Made by a program: the position numbers and the translations under genes. 64,000 nt of DNA from Rhodococcus spongiicola. Its GTDB lineage: Bacteria > Actinomycetota > Actinomycetes > Mycobacteriales > Mycobacteriaceae. The notes under the pieces were generated by a model, which was given only the letters and a program-made list of their open reading frames with translations, was not told the origin of the DNA and searched no databases. How positions within the stretch are numbered: position 1 is the stretch's first letter; every line of letters starts with the position of its first letter. Below are positions 46,501 to 54,703 of the stretch, piece after piece. Location: contig NZ_RKLN01000003.1 in the NCBI RefSeq assembly GCF_004011835.1, forward strand, positions 124,001 to 188,000. The letters are read 5' to 3'.

Positions 46501-48444
46501 TAGCGCGGAGAGGTCGGATCCGGTCGAGGTTCCCCGGAGCACGAACTCATCGGTGCTCAGGTGCGGGGTCTGGCCGTCGAGGAACTCGAGCATCACTTGG
46601 AACAGCGGCGAGTGGGCATTCTGGCGGGTGCGGTCCAGCGCCTCCACCAGCTGCGCGAACGGTGTCTCGGCGTGACGGAACGCGGCGTGTTCCGACGCGC
46701 ACACATCGGTGAGCAGCTCGTCGAACCTCACCCCGGAGGGAAGGCGGGTACGCAGGGCCAAGGTGTTGACGAACTCACCCGCGTGGTTCCGGCCGGCGAC
46801 GGGTGTCCCGATCGCGACGTCGTCGACGTCGGCCAGCCGGGCGAGCAGGATCGCCAGCGTCGTGTGGACGACCGCGAACACGGAGCAGCCCCGTGAGCGG
46901 GCCATCTCGACCACTGCCCGGTGTGTGTCGGGCGAGATGGTGAAGTCGATTCGATCGCCGTCGAGCGCCCGCCGGCTCGGTCGGGGGCGGTCCGCCGGCA
47001 GCGCCAGGATGTCGGGTAGCCCGTCCAACTCGCGGGACCAGAACTCCAGCTGTGCTGCGGTCCGCAGCAATCGTGCGCCGACGACCGAGCTCTCGGCGTG
47101 AATGTCGGCGACCCGGGTCATCGGTTCTGCGAGCACGAACTCCTCGACCAGTTCCCGGAACCGACGGTGGTGCGTCTGCAGTTCGACCTGCGAGTACCTG
47201 TTGGGATTGGCGCGGAACTCGACGAAAGTCGTTGCCGGGGTCCCGCTCTGGAAGAAATTGATCAGCAGATCCTCGACCGGTCCGGACGTGACGATGTGGT
47301 ACTCACCCTCGATCGGTCCCAGGGTCAGGTTCTGGTTGAACAGCATGACGTTGACCATCGGGCCGGCCAGTCCGCGTGCCGTGCCGGAAAGGCCGGCGTC
47401 GCGGCGGATGTCCTCGATGCTGCAGCGCTGGTGCCGCAGGGCGCCCATCAACTCGAGTTGGATTCGTCCGACGACGTCGGCGACGGTGTCTTTGGGTAGA
47501 ACGGTCGCCCTCAGGGGCGCGACGTTGACCAGCATGCCGCCGGACCGCTGCAGCGGGGCGGTTGTCCGGGCCGAGACAGGCATGTTGACCAGCACGTCCG
47601 TGCGCCCTGTCATCCGTGCCAGGTAGCACGCGAAGGCCGCGATCAGGACCGCTGCCGGAGTTGCCCGGTATCGGCGATCCGTCGACTCGAGGGCGTCGAT
47701 CACCGCGGCCGGCAGGGCCGCCCTCTCGTGCAGACCGACGGCCGCCACCGGACCGTCGGCGTCCGCAAGCGTGGTGCCACCTTCGATGCCTTCGATGTGA
47801 TCGGCCCAGTACTCGCGATCGGCCTGGAACCGACTCGACGACCGGTATTTCCGGTCGATGGTGAGCAGTTCCCGGAGATCGAGTGGCTTGTTCGGTTCGG
47901 GTTCGCGATTCTCCACCGCCGCGGTGTAGAGGGCGGCGATCCGGTTCGCCATCGTCATGCCGCTGTAGCCGTCCAGGGCCACATGGTGAATCCTGGTGTA
48001 CCACAGGTAATCGCGGTCTCCGACCTGCAGGATGGTCATCTCGACCAGGCGGTCCCGCGTGAGGTCGATGGTTGTGGAGTAGTCGTGGTTCATCCATTCG
48101 TGCGCGGCGGCCATGGGATCGGCCTGATCGCGTAGATCGACTCGACCGATCGACACGACTTGGTCGTAGTCGACCAGCTGCCAGGGTTCGCCGTCCACGT
48201 CCACGAGCCGCAGGAACGGCGAGTGGAACTCCTCCGCCGCCGCTACCGCGGAGCGATCGAGCAGGTCCAGATCGAGGTCGCCATGCAGAGCCACGTACTG
48301 GGCGACAAAGTTCGGTACCCCAGGCGTGAGCTGTTGTGCGAACCAAATACTCCGCTGGGCCGAGGAAAGCGGGAACGCCTCGGCGGGAAGATCCGGAGTA
48401 CCGGAACCGTTGGAGTTCGGTTCCCGAGATCCTGACATCTTCAT
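21538..48444 (-). CDS. Giant seven-module nonribosomal peptide synthetase with C-terminal thioesterase
   Basis: 8968 aa in one uninterrupted frame. Order: Cstart - half-C - A1 - T1 / C - A2 - T2 / C - A3 - T3 - E / C - A4 - T4 / C - A5 - T5 - E / C - A6 - T6 / C - A7 - T7 - TE. Every A domain has the YTSG(S/T)TG loop and the A10 lysine (GKLDR or GKIDR); every T domain has the phosphopantetheine Ser (GGNS, or GGDS before E). C domains after E carry HHILLDGWS, typical of D-L condensation; the others carry HHI(C/A)ADG(F/M/Y)S. Predicted product: N-acyl X - Ser - D-X - X - D-(allo)Thr - X - X. AGGGGG lies about 8 nt before ATG 48444. A 202-nt gap separates it from the MbtH gene upstream. No phosphopantetheinyl transferase, exporter or pathway regulator is in the window. 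Confidence 0.95.
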   Translation of the reverse strand: MKMSGSREPNSNGSGTPDLPAEAFPLSSAQRSIWFAQQLTPGVPNFVAQYVALHGDLDLDLLDRSAVAAAEEFHSPFLRLVDVDGEPWQLVDYDQVVSIGRVDLRDQADPMAAAHEWMNHDYSTTIDLTRDRLVEMTILQVGDRDYLWYTRIHHVALDGYSGMTMANRIAALYTAAVENREPEPNKPLDLRELLTIDRKYRSSSRFQADREYWADHIEGIEGGTTLADADGPVAAVGLHERAALPAAVIDALESTDRRYRATPAAVLIAAFACYLARMTGRTDVLVNMPVSARTTAPLQRSGGMLVNVAPLRATVLPKDTVADVVGRIQLELMGALRHQRCSIEDIRRDAGLSGTARGLAGPMVNVMLFNQNLTLGPIEGEYHIVTSGPVEDLLINFFQSGTPATTFVEFRANPNRYSQVELQTHHRRFRELVEEFVLAEPMTRVADIHAESSVVGARLLRTAAQLEFWSRELDGLPDILALPADRPRPSRRALDGDRIDFTISPDTHRAVVEMARSRGCSVFAVVHTTLAILLARLADVDDVAIGTPVAGRNHAGEFVNTLALRTRLPSGVRFDELLTDVCASEHAAFRHAETPFAQLVEALDRTRQNAHSPLFQVMLEFLDGQTPHLSTDEFVLRGTSTGSDLSALDLRLSVREDFSGNGAGDHVPAGIDAYFTFATDMFDRETIEALSERFVRVLDEVLDDPAALVADIDLLGDDERRSLSRVWGGDGVAPRTLADLLQAAAHRDPDRAALSYEGRAVTYRELDERSNRLARMLIARGVRPESVVALSMPRSLESVTSVWAVAKAGAAFVPVDPNYPADRIQHMLTDSGAVLALSVTAHADAVADTVPTLVLDAAGFAEQVRQWSGDAVTDSDRLAPVHIDNPAYLIYTSGSTGTPKGVTVTHRGLANFAEDERTRYRVRPESRTLHFSSPSFDASVLELMLAFGAGATMVIAPPTIFGGAELTELLRVERVTHAFITPAALGSVDPTALTDLECVVTGGEACPPHLVEQWAPRHRMFNAYGPTEATVVSSVSTPLEVGHEVTVGSPPLGIGAVVLDNRMRPVPVGVAGELYVHGDGLARGYHQRNGTTVERFVANPFGAPGERMYRTGDLVRWNRDGQLEYLGRTDFQIKIRGYRIELGEIETALRSHPEVGFALATGFVGPSGETLLVGYVQPDSNRELRGNRELHGADVIAYVADLLPPHMVPVSVVVLDSLPLTPAGKLDRRSLPEPRFDIGRGEFQPPTTLDQKRIAGVFSELLGVERIGITDSFFDLGGNSLTATRIVARINATLGTELGVLDLFEAPTVGELAARVEEAGPGHGARPPLVPRTPDGPVPVSLAQQRMWFINQFDTSSAAYNIPIAVRLRGALDVAAMRAALGDVIERHATLRTVFPNTADGPIQSVRPVSEIVVDLAPVDVSEDELPSRLTAAATGGFDVSVDPPVRTDLWRVGPDDHVLTLVVHHIAADGMSMTPLARDVMIAYGARAAGTAPEWSPLPIQYTDYSLWQRDLIGAEDDPHSVVARQLEFWRNSLAGVPDLLELPTDRPRPPQQSMRGATTEFTIAPHLHRRLLDIAGENEASLFMVLHAALAVLLARMSGTTDITVGSPVSGRGEAELDNLVGMFVGTVVLRTQVEPTSTFSDLLARARATDLSALGNTDVPFERLVEVLDPTRSAAYSPLFQVMLVLQGDDRSRFELPGLTVEVDEVDTGTAKFDLQLILTESADEAGRPGPIGATFSYATDLFDRETVAAVAERFVRVLEAITVDTAVRIGDIDVLVDGEPELLLGEWNATEHDVPDATLVDLFEAQARRTPHAVALTFGDDEMTYAQFASRVHRLARALIARGVGPESRVALSMRRSFDLLIGMYAVVEAGGAYVPLDPDHPFARTEYVLDSASPVCVLTTRRDHGPLPSDADVIEIDRLDLSGHDDGPIRPEERRGSLSGGDIAYVIYTSGSTGRPKGVAVSHSAIVNRLAWMQGEYHLTASDVVVQKTPATFDVSVWEFFWPLQTGASLAIAVPDGHRDPAYLSQLIEQRHVTVAHFVPSMLAAFVADAQPGPCRSLRTVFCSGEALPPATAAAFADFAAASGARLHNLYGPTEAAVDVTYRAYTGADTVSVPIGAPVWNTQVFVLDSRLHPVPAGVPGELYLAGVQLARGYVGRPDLTAERFVANPFGAPGTRMYRTGDVVRWRTDGALDYIGRTDFQVKLRGLRIELGEVEAALLARPGIAQAVVIVRSDEIVGEALIGYVIAEPGVDVDPVALREAARESLPAYMVPAQILVLDEFPLGATGKLDRRRLPAPEFRSTETEFVAPRNPVEEILAATFTDLVGAARVGVYDSFFDLGGNSLTATRLVARINAALDTRIGVRDVFDAPTVSALAMRIEASGARGADQPPLVVGERPPTVPVSVAQKRMWFINQFDTASPAYNVVLPVRLDGELDRSALRAAIADVLGRHESLRTRFPMVEGEPTQVIVPTAAVAPDLEPVPTTETEVPERIAEFASTGFDVTIAPPVRSMLLRIGPQTHVLVIVVHHICADGFSLAPLARDVMSAYIARVDGSAPQWSPLPVQYADFSIWQQQVLGSTDDPDSLLSTQLAYWARTLDDLPEVLALPTDRPRPAERSMRGAVHQFRVDADAHRRLVAIAHGRGSTVFMAVHAVLSSLLARLGDTDDVAIGTPIAGRGEAALDDLVGMFVNTLVLRSRFDPTATFTELLDRVREVDLEAFHHADLPFERLVDALAPERSTAHSPLFQVMLEFRNNEQPRLALPGLTATVVDVGTEVANFDLQLSLTEEFSESGEPLGMAAGITYATDLFDRATVARLAERFIAVLNAVTTDPGLRVGDIGLLTPTEQADLAPVSGGAGVPARTLPELLAAAAAVDPAAAAVIFEDTELSYRDLDARSDRLARLLIAGGVGPESVVALALARSVESVTATWAVAKAGAAFVPVDPNYPPDRIAHMLTDSGAQVGVTTTEHRDSLPGSTEWIVLDAADTRTRLRTESGGAVTDADRLRPLRLDDPAYLIYTSGSTGTPKGVVVPHRGLANFAAEQRSRFGVTPRSRTLHFSSPSFDASILELLLAIGAGATMVVAPPSVVGGDELRDLLREREVTHAFVTPAALASVDPAGLHRIECVVTGGEACPPELVAQWAPGRRMFNAYGPTESTVVASLSEPLAVGVPVTIGRPPMGTSVVVLDARLHPVPVGVPGELYIFGAALARGYHNRPGTTAERFVPNPFGAPGTRMYRTGDLVRWNGSGQLEYMGRTDFQVKIRGFRIELGEVESALRQYPGVAHAVVTVDGSGPASRLAGYVVPEDPADTAALDPAEISAFVGTFLAAYMVPSAVMVLEALPLGPAGKIDRKALPAPDFGARVSTGRAPRTERERLLADLFAEVLGLDSVGVDDSFFALGGDSIMSIQLVSRAKTAGLHFSPREVFDHKTVAALAAVAETGERATVLAELDGGGLGEVPLLPVTRWLLGRGGRHNRFSQAALLTVPAGLDEATLAGALQAVLDRHDMLRARIRPGEHRLIVPAPGTVYAEWLIRRVEVDSAPGTDDFAGAVRAELDAAEDRLDPAAGEMVQVVWFDSHHDGGRLLIVVHHLVVDGVSWRILVPDLATAWAQLAAGEQPDLAPVGTSMRRWAHGLLDAAPERHAELERWQDVLSDDDPLLGARPLDPAVDVAATVDSVTVEVSPDVTEALLTTVPEVFRGSVNDGLLTALALALVRWRRERGRDSDRADALVTLEGHGREDRVLPGADLARTVGWFTTLFPVRLDLTGIDIDDAFTGGRGAGAAVKAIKEQLLAVPDHGIGFGMLRYLDADGERALRGLRAPQVSFNYLGRFTSAVPDDQREAGWVPTDDADLDILQDADLPAASVLDINAVTIDGADGPQIRATWGFPSGVLTARDVEDLARLWTGALIALARHVSRPGAGGATPSDLDLVSLDQHEIEALEHRFPALTDVWSLSPLQSGLLFHALFADRSVDSYLVQMTVDVRGADPDRLRRAGQAMLNRHPNLRAAFVQTEDGSSVQVIQDPVTLPWTDIDLSELDEPERADALARLLAEDRTRRFDMASAPLLRFTLVRTGPDEHRLVLTNHHILLDGWSTPLMMQELLALYATDGDATALPRVEPYRDYLAWIAQRDRVDSVRVWADTFAGLEEPTLLAPLDRAREQKTIPDTIQTALEPALTARLASIGRQWGVTLNTMVQATWAIVLGALTGRDDVVFGATVSGRPPQIPGIETMIGLFINTLPVRVRLEPSESVGELLHRVQEEQASLLDHHHVGLTEIQDAVGPALAFDTLTVFESYPVDRTAALDTDIAGLRLVRIHESMDAAHYPLTLAANADDQLRMKFEYLPELFDRAEVESIARRVTRVLSSIAEDPQCPLAGLRLLDDDEWADLVPLRGRPAPPARTLAAMFADTAAANPDVVALVSDDTEVTYRELDERSNRLARLLIEQGAGPESFVALGIPRSIESVTAAWAVTKTGAAFVPVDPNYPTDRVTFMLEDSGAGIGLTVATSRGQLPDTVPWTVLDAPDLDEQCATRSAAPITDADRRTPLHLTHPAYMIYTSGTTGRPKGVVVAHNGLDSVAHECRTRFSTRPTSRTLHFSTPSFDAAILDYLIAFGAGATMVIAPTTIYGGAELADLIRERHLTHAWITAAAAATIDPSDLDELTEVVVGGEAVPPELVARWAHGRRFYNGYGPTETTILANMSTPLVTGEKVTIGPPVHGESELVLDTSLRPVPAGVVGELYIAGPGLGRGYHRRPELTADRFVANPYGGPGDRMYRTGDLVRVGAEHALEYVGRSDFQVKIRGFRIELGDVDNAFGDHPGIRFAVTVGRPGPTGETALVTYVLPTVGAHPEPGELRDFVAERLPSQMVPSSIMILDELPLTPIGKLDRRALPEPEFLPSATTFRAPTNPTEQTIVDMFAEILGLERIGVDDSFFDLGGNSLIATRFTARLGAALGIDVGVRALFEAPTAHQLARWIARESVEGASRPPLVPTDRPHRVPLSLAQKRMWFINQFDTASPAYNIPLAVRLTGELDTGALQAAVRDVLERHESLRTYFPATDGEPQQVIVPAAQAAPDLAVIDVPPGAVASRIAALISDGFDVTTAVPVRAQLLRLGPAEHVLAMVVHHICADGFSMAPLSRDVMTAYLARTGGHLPQWAPLPVQYADFAAWQRDVLGSEDDPDSLVSRQLAFWRDALVGLPEAISLPTDRPRPTRQSFDGARVHFEIGADIHRSLAALARREGATMFMAAHAALAVLLAKLSGTDDIAIGTPIAGRGEAELDGLVGMFVNTLVLRSQVDAADGFAGLLARTREFDLAAFGNADLPFERLVDVLAPERSTAHSPLFQVLLEFQNNELPRLELPGLTAEPVEAELSVAKFDLQLTLAERHDEQGVPDGMDAAFTYATDLFDAATVRDVAERFVRLLDALTRDPLQPTGDVELTGVRERATMLREWNYPGHRAPETTLADRFAVAAARFADGGAVTYSGDGGGVVSGSDGGAVISRAETGGRTLTYAELDARANRLARHLVALGVGPESLVAVALPRSIDLVVALLAVVKAGAGYVPLDVTYPADRLAFMLDDSAPICVLTTVADADAIPETRVPLVRLDADDVAAAIEACPAGPVTDADRRVPLRPDDVAYVIYTSGSTGRPKGVQVTHRNVLTLFENTANTFGFDETDVWTMFHSYAFDFSVWELWGPLLYGGRLVVVDFYTARSPEMFLDLLRSEGVTVLNQTPTAFYQLAEADRLAAESSPPLKGLALRYVIFGGEALDLGQLGRWYSRHRDDAPQLVNMYGITETTVHVTRLELDRPYAAAAKASVVGRAVPGLRVMVLDSRLHPVPPGVTGEMYVAGDQLTRGYLGRAALTSGRFVADPHGAPGTRMYRTGDLARWNHDGQLEYLGRSDFQVKIRGFRIELGEIESALLDFPGVAQAIVTVRQEDHGPARLVGYVVREQGGVEVDPQEILDHVGGQLTSYMVPAALMVLDELPLTANGKLDRKALPEPDFGLRTTASRDPQTEAERVLAELFSEVLGVDSVGVDDSFFGLGGDSIMSIQLVARAKTAGLQLSPRDVFEHRTVAGLAAVAGVGDREPATRLEELPGGGVGKFPATPIVRWLLARTDDVRRYTQSVLLTLPPRVDEDQLTRTLQAVVDRHDMLRAQLDTSGDPTIQVRPVGAVAAAEVLLRVPVDTLSGATFTDAAQSELDAAAGRLDPAAGNVLQAVWFDAGAAGGRLLLVVHHLAVDGVSWRILVPDLASAWSQIADGAVPELAPTGTSMRRWAHGLVDTAVGGAPGRDRELDLWRSALATPDQVIGSRPLDPEVDVHGTVEKVTVDLPAAVTEALLTTVPHAFRGNVNDALLAALAMALTRWRRTRGHDTMTALVNLEGHGREDQVVPGADLGRTVGWFTTIFPVRLDLAGIDLDDAFAAGPAAGAAIKAVKEQLLAIPDHGIGFGMLQYLNQQTGPVLADLPVPQVSFNYLGRLGGIATDGSAAGVGWLPVGDIELDDAPSATMPVANVLDINAMVRDTPDGPRLQATWAYPSGVLAAVDAGELADLWVRALGGLARHATHPGAGGLTPSDLDLVRLDQRAIDDLEHRFPNLTDVWSLSPLQAGLHFHAVYAEESVDSYLVQLTLSLGGVVDADRLRRAGQALLDRHPNLRAAFVSVDGAGGPVGAVQVIPERVELPWVEVDLSRLDAGARDRRYAELTLSDRLTRFDLEVAPAVRMTLVDMGGGERRLIVTNHHILLDGWSTPLLIQDLLALYVTDADASALPRVHPYRDYLAWMARQDTAASTAAWRRALAGLEEPSLLATNFRIDGASTGTDELEITLSAEQTDALRSLARERGVTLNTVVQAAWAIVLSALTARSDVLFGGTVSGRPPQIPGIESMVGLFINTLPVRVTLDASETLGELLDRVQREQTALLDHHYLGLADIQKATGPAVTFDTLTVFESYPMDPTALTADTDLAGMNVTGFGGRDAAHYPLSLVASAVDRLNFKFEYFPEYFDRDTVASIATRVAVVLDHLLAEPEQPLSRLDLLTESERIGLAPVLGEPGGSSRTLPEIFADAATADPDAVALTFSGREVTYRDLDTRSSQIARVLIDQGVGPESYVALGIPRSIESVLAVWAVAKTGAAFVPVDPNYPLERIEYMLADSGAGLGLTVAAHRRQLPDTVTWLTLEDPGFAAACADRPDTPIADVERTAPLGLDHAAYVVYTSGSTGRPKGVVVTHQGLDNFAIDQRERFGATAQSRTLHFATPSFDGAVFEYLQAFGAGATMVIAEPTVFGGADLARLIASEKVTHAFVTTAALATVDPTGLDEFSQVTFGGEACPPDLVTRWAPGRDLHNAYGPTETTIMSNISAPMDIGDPITIGGPIRGVGELVLDGRLQPVPVGVPGELYITGLGLARGYHRRPGLSSERFVANPFGKPGERMYRTGDIVRWRPDRTIEYVGRTDFQVKVRGFRIELGEIDAALMGDPAVSFAVTLGVPGPAGDTVLASYVVPNPGATVHTPTVTDRLAGHLPAHMVPSSIIVLDEIPLTPVGKLDRAALPEPEFAFAIGEFRAPTNPLEYTLSDIFSEVLGVERIGTDDSFFDLGGNSLTATRVTTRLSAVLGVDIPVRALFEAPTIHGLAQWIARERETATTYGRPVLSRRERPDRIPLSLAQQRMWFINQFDTASAAYNIPLAVMLTGNLDVPALRAAMADVLERHESLRTSYPTVDQVPTQHVVPVTDVLTDLAPATVRDEKELNERIAAFASTGFDVTTAPPVRAQLLRIGEDQHVLVIVVHHICADGYSMAPLGRDVMAAYTARAAGTAPQWAPMPIQYADFTLWQHELLGSDTDPDSLLSRQLAFWTAELAGVPDVIQLPTDRPRPVQQSFRGGRVNFRIPADVHARLTELAHRHGASMFMAMHAALATLLARLADTDDIAIGTPIAGRGEAALDDLVGMFVNTLVLRTRVGHAESFDEILRQVRESDLAAFGHAEVPFERLVEEINPPRSTSYSPLFQVSIEFQNNERPRLELPGLVVEGVGIDSEVAKEDLEFVLAEEFTDDGSPNGVAASLDFATDLFDETTVYSFTERFVRILRAVTDDPGRAVGDIEILDSTELSELAPAAGATAVSPHLWPELLTSAAAIDPDAPALSYQGRTVRYGELDEQSNRLARVLGERGVGPETFVALGMPRSIEEVLSIWAVAKTGAAFLPVDPNYPAERIAYMLTDSGTRIGLTTAGLRERLPDTVPWLVLDDGELNARMAAVSAAPITDDDRTASLHLAHPAYLIYTSGSTGLPKGVIVTHRGIGNLTEEERRRFTVTPQSRVSHLASPSFDASLFEMMMAFSAGAHLVIVPPTVYGGTELAELLSQERVTHAFITPTALASIEDEGLEALQVLAVAGEACPPELVSKWAPGRRMFNGYGPTETTIQASVSEAMQPGEVVNIGGPAIGFREAVLDGRLRPVPVGVPGELYISGPGLARGYHNRPGLTAERFVANPFGAPGTRMYRTGDVVRWRPDHTIEYIGRSDFQVKVRGFRIELGEIDAVLTRHPAVTFAATLGHAGPSGDTLLASYVRPVEGHTVESRELRVHVAAQLPAHMVPSAIVVLDEIPLTPAGKLDRRALPAPEFTSLTAEFRPPTTATERAVTEVFADVLGVDHVGIDDSFFDLGGNSITATRVMSELQSRVGRQIPLQTMFLDPTPAGLAKRIDLPVGYLGHGESPVDDALGVMIPLRPKGARPPLFCVHPGIGLSWGYAGLVQYLAKDRPAYGLQLPLLSGGPDFDSVQQLAHRYVEEIRVVQPHGPYHLLGWSLGGVIAHAIAVELRNAGEEVATLAIMDSYLTEDEEEPGPLTVAELLEGLGLDLTPYGDVRELTYARAVELLDESLGQESGLTPAHLKRISEGFTTSARIMNRYSPGVFDGDLLFFTAGRGDGNGQAAPEHSPQVWQSAITGRIREFTIDCEHNQMIEPTVLAEIGPILEDYLVEH
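25501..28689 (-). other. NRPS module 6 (D-L type C-A-T): unknown residue
   Basis: Residues about 6586-7648. C starts [16 protein letters not shown] with HHILLDGWS near 6740, consistent with accepting a D residue. A6 code D-G-F-F-T-G-A-I-M-K, which I cannot assign. T6 Ser is near 7592. Confidence 0.76.
28690..33459 (-). other. NRPS module 5 (C-A-T-E): threonine, epimerised
   Basis: Residues about 4996-6585. C motif HHICADGFS near 5126; A5 code D-F-W-N-I-G-M-V-H-K, the standard threonine code; GGDS carrier near 6046; E domain [10 protein letters not shown] near 6234. The product is D-allo-Thr. A5 has a three-unit Gly/Asp-rich insertion in its N-terminal part (5479-5505). Confidence 0.87.
31930..32010 (-). 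repeat. Three 27-bp in-frame repeats inside adenylation domain 5
   Basis: On the coding strand three 27-nt units each start GACGGCGGTG (coordinates 31984-32010, 31957-31983, 31930-31956) and encode [18 protein letters not shown] and DGGAVISRA. They sit before the A2 core region of the Thr A domain; the other six A domains lack this insert. It is probably a surface loop. Confidence 0.85.
33460..36639 (-). other. NRPS module 4 (D-L type C-A-T): unknown neutral residue
   Basis: Residues about 3936-4995. The C domain starts [16 protein letters not shown] and has HHILLDGWS near 4088, as expected downstream of an epimerase. A4 code D-A-L-W-V-G-G-I-L-K. It resembles A1 and A3 but with Trp and Gly changes, so related hydrophobic substrate specificity is likely. 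Confidence 0.78.
36640..41244 (-). other. NRPS module 3 (C-A-T-E): unknown neutral residue, D-configured
   Basis: Residues about 2401-3935. C motif HHICADGFS near 2531; A3 code D-A-L-F-V-G-A-V-V-K, identical to A1; T3 is GGDS type (about 3406); the E domain has [10 protein letters not shown] near 3592. The epimerase predicts a D residue. A non-proteinogenic aromatic such as p-aminophenylalanine is a candidate from cluster context. Confidence 0.8.
41245..44454 (-). other. NRPS module 2 (C-A-T): serine
   Basis: Residues about 1331-2400. C motif HHIAADGMS at about 1464. A2 code D-V-W-H-F-S-L-V-D-K, the EntF-type serine code. No E domain, so L-Ser is expected. The Ser hydroxyl is one possible nucleophile for macrolactonisation by the TE. 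Confidence 0.88.
44455..48444 (-). other. NRPS module 1: starter C, half-C, A1, T1
   Basis: Residues 1-1330. The starter C domain (1 to about 455) has HHVALDGYS at 153-161 and resembles EntF-type first C domains. It is followed by a second C-terminal lobe only (about 462-735). A1 (735-1250) gives the hand-aligned code D-A-L-F-V-G-A-V-V-K, neutral and hydrophobic, identical to A3; substrate unassigned. T1 Ser is near 1281. No acyl-CoA ligase is adjacent. Confidence 0.8.
46240..47063 (-). other. Orphan C-terminal half of a condensation domain
   Basis: Residues about 462-735. It begins at [20 protein letters not shown], the point that in complete C domains of this protein follows the HHxxxDG half. 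It contains [20 protein letters not shown] and [10 protein letters not shown] of the second lobe. No HHxxxDG is available to it. The reading frame is intact on both sides, so it is a genuine part of the protein, a relic of domain replacement or a structural linker. Confidence 0.8.
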
Positions 48445-48646
48445 TTACAAGCCCCCTGAGAGCGGAATGCCCTGGTTGCATCGGGACCACACCATATCAA
48501 GATCCCTAACTCGCACGGACAGTTTCCGAGCCACCAGAGAATCGGCATTTGTCCTGGTAGATAGATAGAAATGACCATTCGGCCCGAATCGTCCGGCCCC
48601 GTTCATGGGGGCCGGGTCGACGGTGCCTCGTTGCGCGGTCCTGCCT

Positions 48647-48880
48647 TTAATAGCGGGACGGATCATGCTCCCCCGCGGCAAGCAAAGTGCTCGGCCGTAG
48701 GTCCGTCCAATTGCGGTCGATGTAGTCGACGCATGCACGACGGGACGCCTTTCCGTGCGCTATTGCCCAGCCGGCTGGAACGTCGGCGAACGCAGGCCAC
48801 AGCGAATGCTGGTTCTTCTCGTTCACCAGCACCAGGTACTCGGTATCAGGGTCCTCGAAGGGGGTTGCTGGACTTGTCAC
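48647..48880 (-). CDS. MbtH-like NRPS accessory protein
   Basis: 77 aa from GTG 48880, with GAGAGG 7 nt upstream. It has the family core: YLVLVNEKNQHSLWPAFADV, PAGW, and the C-terminal RNWTDLRP. MbtH proteins bind and activate A domains. It is directly upstream of the NRPS on the same strand, 202 nt away, so it may have a separate or shared promoter. Length fits the usual 65-80 aa. Confidence 0.95.
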   Translation of the reverse strand: MTSPATPFEDPDTEYLVLVNEKNQHSLWPAFADVPAGWAIAHGKASRRACVDYIDRNWTDLRPSTLLAAGEHDPSRY

Positions 48881-49053
48881 CACTTCACCTCTCGATCGCT
48901 TCGACGCATAGTGGTGCACACCCACACAGTTGTTCGCGCTCCCTACCAGGTTCGTTACACCATGTTAGGCGCGCAAGCCAAAGATGCACCCCGCGAAATG
49001 TCCGCGTTGTGACGGCAGAACACCCACGAGACACGTGAGCTGAATGTGGGTTC

Positions 49054-49085
49054 GGAAAAACCCCGAAATCCCGGCTCTCGGGGTT
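49054..49085 (-). terminator. Intrinsic terminator downstream of lnt
   Basis: On the minus strand AACCCCGA (49085-49078), an 11-nt loop and TCGGGGTT (49066-49059) are followed by TTT. Together with the last stem bases this gives a run of five T. It begins about 60 nt after the lnt stop and before the MbtH gene, so it insulates the NRPS cluster from the lnt operon. Confidence 0.8.
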
Positions 49086-49145
49086 CGCCTCGCGTGATCC
49101 GCGGCCACACGCCGTTGCTCCGGACCGACGATCGGCGGCGGATTC

Positions 49146-50753
49146 TCACATCGTCTGCATGTGGGAACGGTCGCCCGAACCGGACGACCTGCTCGATCTG
49201 ATGCCGCGCACGGCGGCGAACGCGAGCGCCACTGCGGCTCCGAGGCAGAGGAGAACCTCCGGAATCGGCCCGAGCCGAGTTGCCAGTGTCGTGCTGGTGC
49301 GAAGCGTGACCTCCGATACCAGCGCGGCCGGCGCGAAGAGGACCGATTGCTGCCGGACCGACCCGTCGGCGCCGATGATCGCGCTTACCCCACTGGTGGC
49401 TGCGACGATCACGTCCCGGCGGTGTTCGACGGCCCGCACCCGCGACATGGCCAACTGCTGGTAGGTCATCTCCGTGTCACCGAAAGTGGCGTTGTTCGTC
49501 GGGATCGCGATCAACTGTGCGCCGTCGCGTACCGACTCGGTGAGGGAGCGGTCGAACGCCACCTCGTAGCAGGTGGCGACACCGATCGGGATCCCGTTGG
49601 CGGTCACGACGCCGTTGTCGTTTCCTGGCACGAAATTGCCGGCCTGGTCCGCGTACGACGAGAACAGCCGGAAGAAGCTGCGGTACGGCAGGTACTCACC
49701 GAACGGTTGGATGATGTTCTTGTCGTGGCGGTCGCCGGGCCCTTCGGCACCGTTCCACACGATCACCGAGTTGGTGGTGGTCCCGTCGGGGTTCACCAGG
49801 ACCGCACCGACGAGGATCGGTGCCCCAATCGCCTCGGACGCCGTGGTGATCCCTGCAGCCGCGTCGGCGTTGCGGAGCGGATCGATGTCGGATGAATTCT
49901 CTGGCCACACCACCACATCGGGCTGCGGCGCCCGGCCGGCCGCGACGTCGTCCGCCAGTTGCAGCGTCCGGCGCACGTGGTTGTCGAGCACGGCGCGGCG
50001 CTGGGCGTTGAAGTCAAGCCCCAGACGCGGCACGCTCCCCTGGATCGCGGCCACGGTGATGGTCCGGTCGCCGCCGGAATCCGCGTGCACGTACGGAATA
50101 GCCGCTACAGCCGCGACCGACGCGACGCAGGCGACCGCGATCGGCCCGACCAGCGTCCGCACCGACCGCCGTCGGGCCCAGACGATCGCGGCCGCCGCCA
50201 GTCCGGTACCCGTCAGGGCCACCCCGAAGCTCAACAGGGGGGCTCCGCCGAGCGCAGCCAACGGCAGCAGCCAACCTTCCGGTTGACCGAAAGCGAGGCG
50301 CCCCCAGGGGAACCCTCCGAACGGCACCGACGACCGCAACCATTCGGTCAGGCTCCACACGGCGGCGACCACGAGCGCGACCACCCACGGTGCGGCGCGC
50401 AGCCGTGCGGCCAGCACCGTCCCGACGCCGAACAACCCGATGAACACCGACTCGGCACCTGCCAGGGCCAGCCACGGAAGCGGGCCGACGTATTCGCCGA
50501 TCCACGGCAGCAGCGGAACGAGGAACCCCAGCCCGGCCAGGAATCCGTAGCCGAAGCCGGCACGTAGGGTGCGACCGCGGCGGCCATAGTTGGTGAGCAC
50601 GGCGGTCAGCAGCGCGATCCCGAGCGGCGCCAGGAACCACAGTGGCCGCGGCGGGAAGCTCCCGAACAGCAGCAGGCCCGATGCGAGCGCGAGCGTGCTG
50701 TCACGCAGGATAGCCGTCAATGCTCGCCGGTTGAGGTGCGGCTCCGTGCCCAT
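49146..50753 (-). CDS. lnt: Apolipoprotein N-acyltransferase
   Basis: 535 aa from ATG 50753. An N-terminal block of about six TM helices (LALASGLLLFGSFPPRPLWFLAPLG onward, in pieces) is followed by a periplasmic-side nitrilase domain. Catalytic triad: Glu in VVWPENSS, Lys in HDKNIIQPFGEYLP, Cys in VATCYEVAF. A final TM helix is near the C-terminus. It transfers an acyl group to the N-terminal Cys of lipoproteins. ATGs at 50774 and 50795 are equally usable: each of three 21-bp repeats supplies GGAG plus ATG. The Ppm mannosyltransferase, fused or adjacent in mycobacteria, is not found next to it. Confidence 0.92.
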   Translation of the reverse strand: MGTEPHLNRRALTAILRDSTLALASGLLLFGSFPPRPLWFLAPLGIALLTAVLTNYGRRGRTLRAGFGYGFLAGLGFLVPLLPWIGEYVGPLPWLALAGAESVFIGLFGVGTVLAARLRAAPWVVALVVAAVWSLTEWLRSSVPFGGFPWGRLAFGQPEGWLLPLAALGGAPLLSFGVALTGTGLAAAAIVWARRRSVRTLVGPIAVACVASVAAVAAIPYVHADSGGDRTITVAAIQGSVPRLGLDFNAQRRAVLDNHVRRTLQLADDVAAGRAPQPDVVVWPENSSDIDPLRNADAAAGITTASEAIGAPILVGAVLVNPDGTTTNSVIVWNGAEGPGDRHDKNIIQPFGEYLPYRSFFRLFSSYADQAGNFVPGNDNGVVTANGIPIGVATCYEVAFDRSLTESVRDGAQLIAIPTNNATFGDTEMTYQQLAMSRVRAVEHRRDVIVAATSGVSAIIGADGSVRQQSVLFAPAALVSEVTLRTSTTLATRLGPIPEVLLCLGAAVALAFAAVRGIRSSRSSGSGDRSHMQTM

Positions 50754-50813
50754 GGACCTTGACTCAGTGCTCATGGACGGTGACTCCGTGCTCATGGACG
50801 GTGACTCCGCGAT
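50751..50813 (-). repeat. Three 21-bp repeats at the amidohydrolase/lnt junction
   Basis: Units 50751-50771, 50772-50792 and 50793-50813, each beginning CATGGAC on the plus strand. In one frame they encode the amidohydrolase C-terminus (GVTVHEH repeated); in another they give lnt three in-frame ATGs, each preceded by GGAG. The repeat therefore duplicates a translation start. Confidence 0.88.
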
Positions 50814-52380
50814 GTACCGACTTCAGGCACACGGGCGTTCCCGCGTCGTCGTCGAGCCTCGGGAGCGCCGGGACGCGTGACCGCGGGTCGGTCGACCACC
50901 GCTGCACCGAGTCCTTGGGAGCGGAGACGACCAGTTCGTCGGTATCCCAGATCGCGTACGACGCGGGCGCGCCCGGGACGAGGGTGCCGGCCATACCGTC
51001 CCGGACGCCACCGGCCCGCCAGGCGCCGCGGGTCGCCGCGGCGAACGCCGCCCGCGGCGACACGCCACTGCCGGGTGTGTGGTGGTGAACGGCGGCGCGC
51101 AGCATCGCCCACGGGTCGACCGAGGTGACCGGGGCGTCGGAGCCGAAGGCCAGCGACATTCCGGTCGCAGCGATGGGTGCGAACGGGTTCATCCGCGCCG
51201 CCCGCTCCGCGCCGAGGCGCTGCGCGTACATGCCGTCGCGGCCGCCCCATAGCGCGTCGAACACGGGTTGCATGCTCGCGATCACGCCCCAGGAGCCGAG
51301 CTGCGCGGCCTGCTCCGCGGTCACCATCTCGAGGTGCTCGATCCGATGGCCACGGGCTGCGAGGGCAGGCCCGCCGAGTTCCTCGGCGACGGTCCCGAAC
51401 GCCGAGAGAACGGCGGCAACGGCGGCGTCACCGATCGCATGGAACCCGGCCTGGATGCCTGCCAGGGTGCAGGCCCGCAGATGCGCGGCAACGGTCTCGG
51501 CGTCGAGGTAGGTGGTCCCGTGGTGGCCCGCGCAATCGTGGTACGGCGCCAGCACCGCGGCGGTGTGCGAGCCCAGGGCTCCGTCGATGAAGAGGTCACC
51601 GCCGAGGGCGTGCGCGCCGGTGCGGGCGAGCAGTTCGGTGGCCGCCTCGGGCGAGTCCACCGCTTCCCCCCAGTAGCCGCGGACCTCCACCGGGTGGGGG
51701 TAGGCGAGCAGGGCTTGAAAGTCGTCGAGGCCGGAGATATCGGGCCCTCCGCACTCGTGAACGGCCACGATGCCCTGCGCCGCGGCATGATCGAGGGCCG
51801 CGACCCGGGCGTCCGCGCGTTGTGTCGGCGTCAACAATGCCCGCGCCCGGGCGCGGGCACGGTGGTGCGCCTCGCCGGTGAGGGAGCCGTCGGGCGCGTA
51901 GCCGGGCGCGGATGCCAGCGCGGGCACCGCTTGTCGGAGGGGGGTAGAGCACAGGGCCGAGTGCGCGTCGGCCCGGGTGAGGTACACGGGACGGCCGGGC
52001 GCCGCCTCGTCGAGTTCGGCCGTCGTCGGGGCCACGTCCGGCCAGCGACTGTCGTCCCACCCGTGTCCCCAGACCACCGCGCCGCTGTGTTCACTCGCGA
52101 ATCGGCGTACCCGATCGAGACATTCGGCCTTGTCCCGGACGCCGCCGAGATCCAGCCCCGTCACCTGCAGGCCGAGTGCGGTCACGTGGACGTGGGCATC
52201 GACGAACCCCGGCGTGACGAAGGCGCCGTCGAGCTCGATGACTTGCGCGTCGGGGTGGAGTGCGCGTCCCGGACGGTCCTCCCCAACCCAGACCACCACT
52301 CCGTCCGTCACTGCCATCGCGGTCGCGTCGGGGGCACTGGGGCTGTAGATGCGGCCGCCGACCAACAGTTGGGTACTCAC
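50764..52380 (-). CDS. YtcJ-like metal-dependent amidohydrolase
   Basis: 538 aa, Amidohydro_3 family. Strand-1 metal motif DAHVHV after TPGFV, later HAIGDAAV and the Asp-containing FGSDAPVTSVDP. Members hydrolyse amide-type bonds of unknown substrates. GTG 52380 starts the protein at MSTQLLVGGRIYS. The C-terminus runs into the 21-bp repeats and overlaps the longest possible lnt frame by 32 bp, so the two genes are translationally linked. No signal peptide. Confidence 0.85.
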   Translation of the reverse strand: MSTQLLVGGRIYSPSAPDATAMAVTDGVVVWVGEDRPGRALHPDAQVIELDGAFVTPGFVDAHVHVTALGLQVTGLDLGGVRDKAECLDRVRRFASEHSGAVVWGHGWDDSRWPDVAPTTAELDEAAPGRPVYLTRADAHSALCSTPLRQAVPALASAPGYAPDGSLTGEAHHRARARARALLTPTQRADARVAALDHAAAQGIVAVHECGGPDISGLDDFQALLAYPHPVEVRGYWGEAVDSPEAATELLARTGAHALGGDLFIDGALGSHTAAVLAPYHDCAGHHGTTYLDAETVAAHLRACTLAGIQAGFHAIGDAAVAAVLSAFGTVAEELGGPALAARGHRIEHLEMVTAEQAAQLGSWGVIASMQPVFDALWGGRDGMYAQRLGAERAARMNPFAPIAATGMSLAFGSDAPVTSVDPWAMLRAAVHHHTPGSGVSPRAAFAAATRGAWRAGGVRDGMAGTLVPGAPASYAIWDTDELVVSAPKDSVQRWSTDPRSRVPALPRLDDDAGTPVCLKSVHRGVTVHEHGVTVHEH

Positions 52381-52398
52381 GGAGATCTAGTCTGCCTG

Positions 52399-52902
52399 TT
52401 ACGGCAGCGCGCGAGGCTCCTGGGTCGGACCGTCCCACCGGACATCGGATTCGGCATCCGGTTCCACGTCGACGACCTCGCCGTCGATGACCGGCCCTCG
52501 CCGCGGTCCAGCCGTCCTCGACGCGAACTCGGCGCCGGCAAGGGTGACGGCCGCGCGCCGGCCCGCCAGTAGGACGGCGAGCGGACGCAGCGCCCATCGC
52601 GTGGGTGGCAGCAGCATGAGCAAGCCGAGCACGGATGTCACCAGGCCCGGAACGAACATCAGCACCGAACCGGTGGCGACCATCGCGCCGTCAGCAACCG
52701 CCCCGGTGGGCGAGACTTCGCCGCGCGTCGCGCGGCGGAAGCCATCCATGACAGCCCTCCACTGCGACCTGACCAGCACCATGCCGACGGCGGATCCGGC
52801 GATCAGGAGCAGTACCGTCCACAGCGGGCCGATCGTGCTCGCCACCCAGATCAGCGTGGCGACCTCCACCAGGACGTAGACAACGAAGAGTGGGGCGACC
52901 AT
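52399..52902 (-). CDS. fxsA: FxsA-family membrane protein
   Basis: 167 aa from ATG 52902, with AAAGGA upstream. It starts MVAPLFVVYVLVEVATLIWV; two hydrophobic segments are followed by TRGEVSPTGAVADGAM and a third long hydrophobic segment (LMFVPGLVTSVLGLLMLLPP), the usual FxsA layout. The C-terminal tail is acidic and cytoplasmic. Function in Actinobacteria is undefined. It precedes the amidohydrolase by 18 nt, likely in the same operon; M. tuberculosis also has fxsA near lnt. Confidence 0.85.
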   Translation of the reverse strand: MVAPLFVVYVLVEVATLIWVASTIGPLWTVLLLIAGSAVGMVLVRSQWRAVMDGFRRATRGEVSPTGAVADGAMVATGSVLMFVPGLVTSVLGLLMLLPPTRWALRPLAVLLAGRRAAVTLAGAEFASRTAGPRRGPVIDGEVVDVEPDAESDVRWDGPTQEPRALP

Positions 52903-53130
52903 GGAGAGTCCTTTCGGTGGCGGGTGCCGGCTGGGTAGCCGGCAGGTGCTCTGTCTGGTCAACGAGCGACGCCCCCGGATTGCTCCCGCACGGACGCCTT
53001 CAGCGTTGTTTGGCGTTGTTCCGCAGCTCTGGCGTTCGCGGTCGGACTCTACCGGCATCGCCGCCGCCGGCCGGAGGCCGATCGGCCGCACCGTCCGTGT
53101 CGTCCTGGTCAAGCCGACTAGGCTGGGCGC

Positions 53131-54684
53131 GTGATCGTCACCCACGGCGCCGGGGTCCCCCGCTCGATCGCCTCCGACCGTCCGGTCGACCCTGAGTTCA
53201 CGAGTCTGCCATTGCCTGCGCTTGCCGACGCCGCGCTGTCCGTCGCCCGGGCCGCCGGAGCAGAACACGCCGATCTCCGGGTACATCGGCTGGCGACCCA
53301 GTCACTACGCCTGCGCGACGGCAGGGTCCAGTCCGTGCAGGACAGCGTCGAAACCGGGTTCGCGGTGCGGGTCGTGGTCGACGGAACGTGGGGGTTTGCA
53401 TCGCACGCCGAGATGACCCCGGAACGCGCCGCATCGGTTGCGGCGGAAGCGGTGGGGGTGGCCCGGGCCCTGCGCACGCTGGGCCGCGAACGCGTCGTGC
53501 TCGCACCCGAACCGGTGTACCGCGACGCGGTGTGGGTGTCCGGCTACGACCGCGATCCGTTCACCGTCGCCACCACCGACAAGGTGACGTTGTTCGATGA
53601 CTACTCGCGAATCCTGCTGGACGCGCACGGTGTCGACCACGTACTCGCGAGCTGTCTGCAGGTCAAGGAGCAGACGTTCTACGCGGACCTGGCCGGCTCG
53701 ACGATCACCCAGCAGCGGGTGCGTGTGCACCCGGGGCTCGAGGCGGTCTCCGTCGACACCGACGCCGGTACGTTCGAGACGATGCGCACCCTCGCCCCGC
53801 CGGTCGGCCGGGGATGGGAATACCTCACCGGCACCGGGTGGGACTGGGGCGCCGAGCTCGCCGAGATCCCCGGCCTGCTCGCGGCGAAGAGCGCGGCACC
53901 GAGCGTCGAGCCCGGCCCGACCGACCTCGTGATCGACCCCACCAACCTGTGGCTGACGATCCACGAATCGATCGGCCACGCAACCGAATACGACCGTGCG
54001 ATCGGTTACGAAGCGGCGTATGCGGGTACCTCGTTCGCCACGCCAGATCTGCTCGGAACGCTGAAGTACGGCACCCCGATCATGCACGTGACCGCGGATC
54101 GAACAGAACCGCACGGGCTCGCCAGCGTCGGGTACGACGACGATGCGGTCGCGGCGCAGCGCTGGGATCTGGTACGCGACGGTGTGTTCGTCGGCTACCA
54201 ACTCGACCGCGTGTTCGCGCCCCGGCTCGGCCAGGACCGCTCCAACGGCTGCTCATACGCCGACTCGCCTCACCACGTGCCGATCCAGCGGATGGCCAAC
54301 GTGTCGCTGCAGCCGGACCCGCGCGCCGACACCAGCACCGCCGACCTCATCTCCCGCGTCGAGGACGGCATCTACATCGTCGGCGACAAGAGTTGGTCGA
54401 TCGACATGCAGCGCTACAACTTCCAGTTCACCGGGCAACGATTCTTCCGCATCCGCGACGGACAGATCGACGGCCAGCTGCGCGACGTCGCCTACCAGGC
54501 CACGACGACCGACTTCTGGGGGTCGATGGAGGCGGTCGGGGGCCCGTCGACCTGGCGCCTCGGCGGCGCGTTCAACTGCGGCAAGGCGCAACCTGGTCAG
54601 GTCGCAGCGGTCAGCCATGGGTGCCCGTCGGTGCTGATGCGCGGCGTGAACGTACTCAACACCCGGCTGGAAGGTGGACAGTGA
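53131..54684 (+). CDS. tldD: TldD-family metalloprotease subunit
   Basis: 517 aa. The metal-binding motif HESIGH is near residue 278, followed by EYDRA. The C-terminal half shows NGCSYADSPHHVPIQRM and AFNCGKAQPGQ. TldD is the catalytic partner of a TldD/TldE heterodimer that degrades unfolded peptides and in some systems processes peptide natural products. The GTG start has no strong ribosome site. The tldE gene follows after 19 bp. Confidence 0.9.
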   Translation: MIVTHGAGVPRSIASDRPVDPEFTSLPLPALADAALSVARAAGAEHADLRVHRLATQSLRLRDGRVQSVQDSVETGFAVRVVVDGTWGFASHAEMTPERAASVAAEAVGVARALRTLGRERVVLAPEPVYRDAVWVSGYDRDPFTVATTDKVTLFDDYSRILLDAHGVDHVLASCLQVKEQTFYADLAGSTITQQRVRVHPGLEAVSVDTDAGTFETMRTLAPPVGRGWEYLTGTGWDWGAELAEIPGLLAAKSAAPSVEPGPTDLVIDPTNLWLTIHESIGHATEYDRAIGYEAAYAGTSFATPDLLGTLKYGTPIMHVTADRTEPHGLASVGYDDDAVAAQRWDLVRDGVFVGYQLDRVFAPRLGQDRSNGCSYADSPHHVPIQRMANVSLQPDPRADTSTADLISRVEDGIYIVGDKSWSIDMQRYNFQFTGQRFFRIRDGQIDGQLRDVAYQATTTDFWGSMEAVGGPSTWRLGGAFNCGKAQPGQVAAVSHGCPSVLMRGVNVLNTRLEGGQ

Positions 54685-54703
54685 CCGGAGCGGAGGGGCC
54701 GCG

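Noticed and set aside
42997-46503. Plus-strand open frame of about 1170 codons
   Set aside because: Antisense to modules 1-2 of the NRPS; only the minus strand carries the A, C and T motifs.
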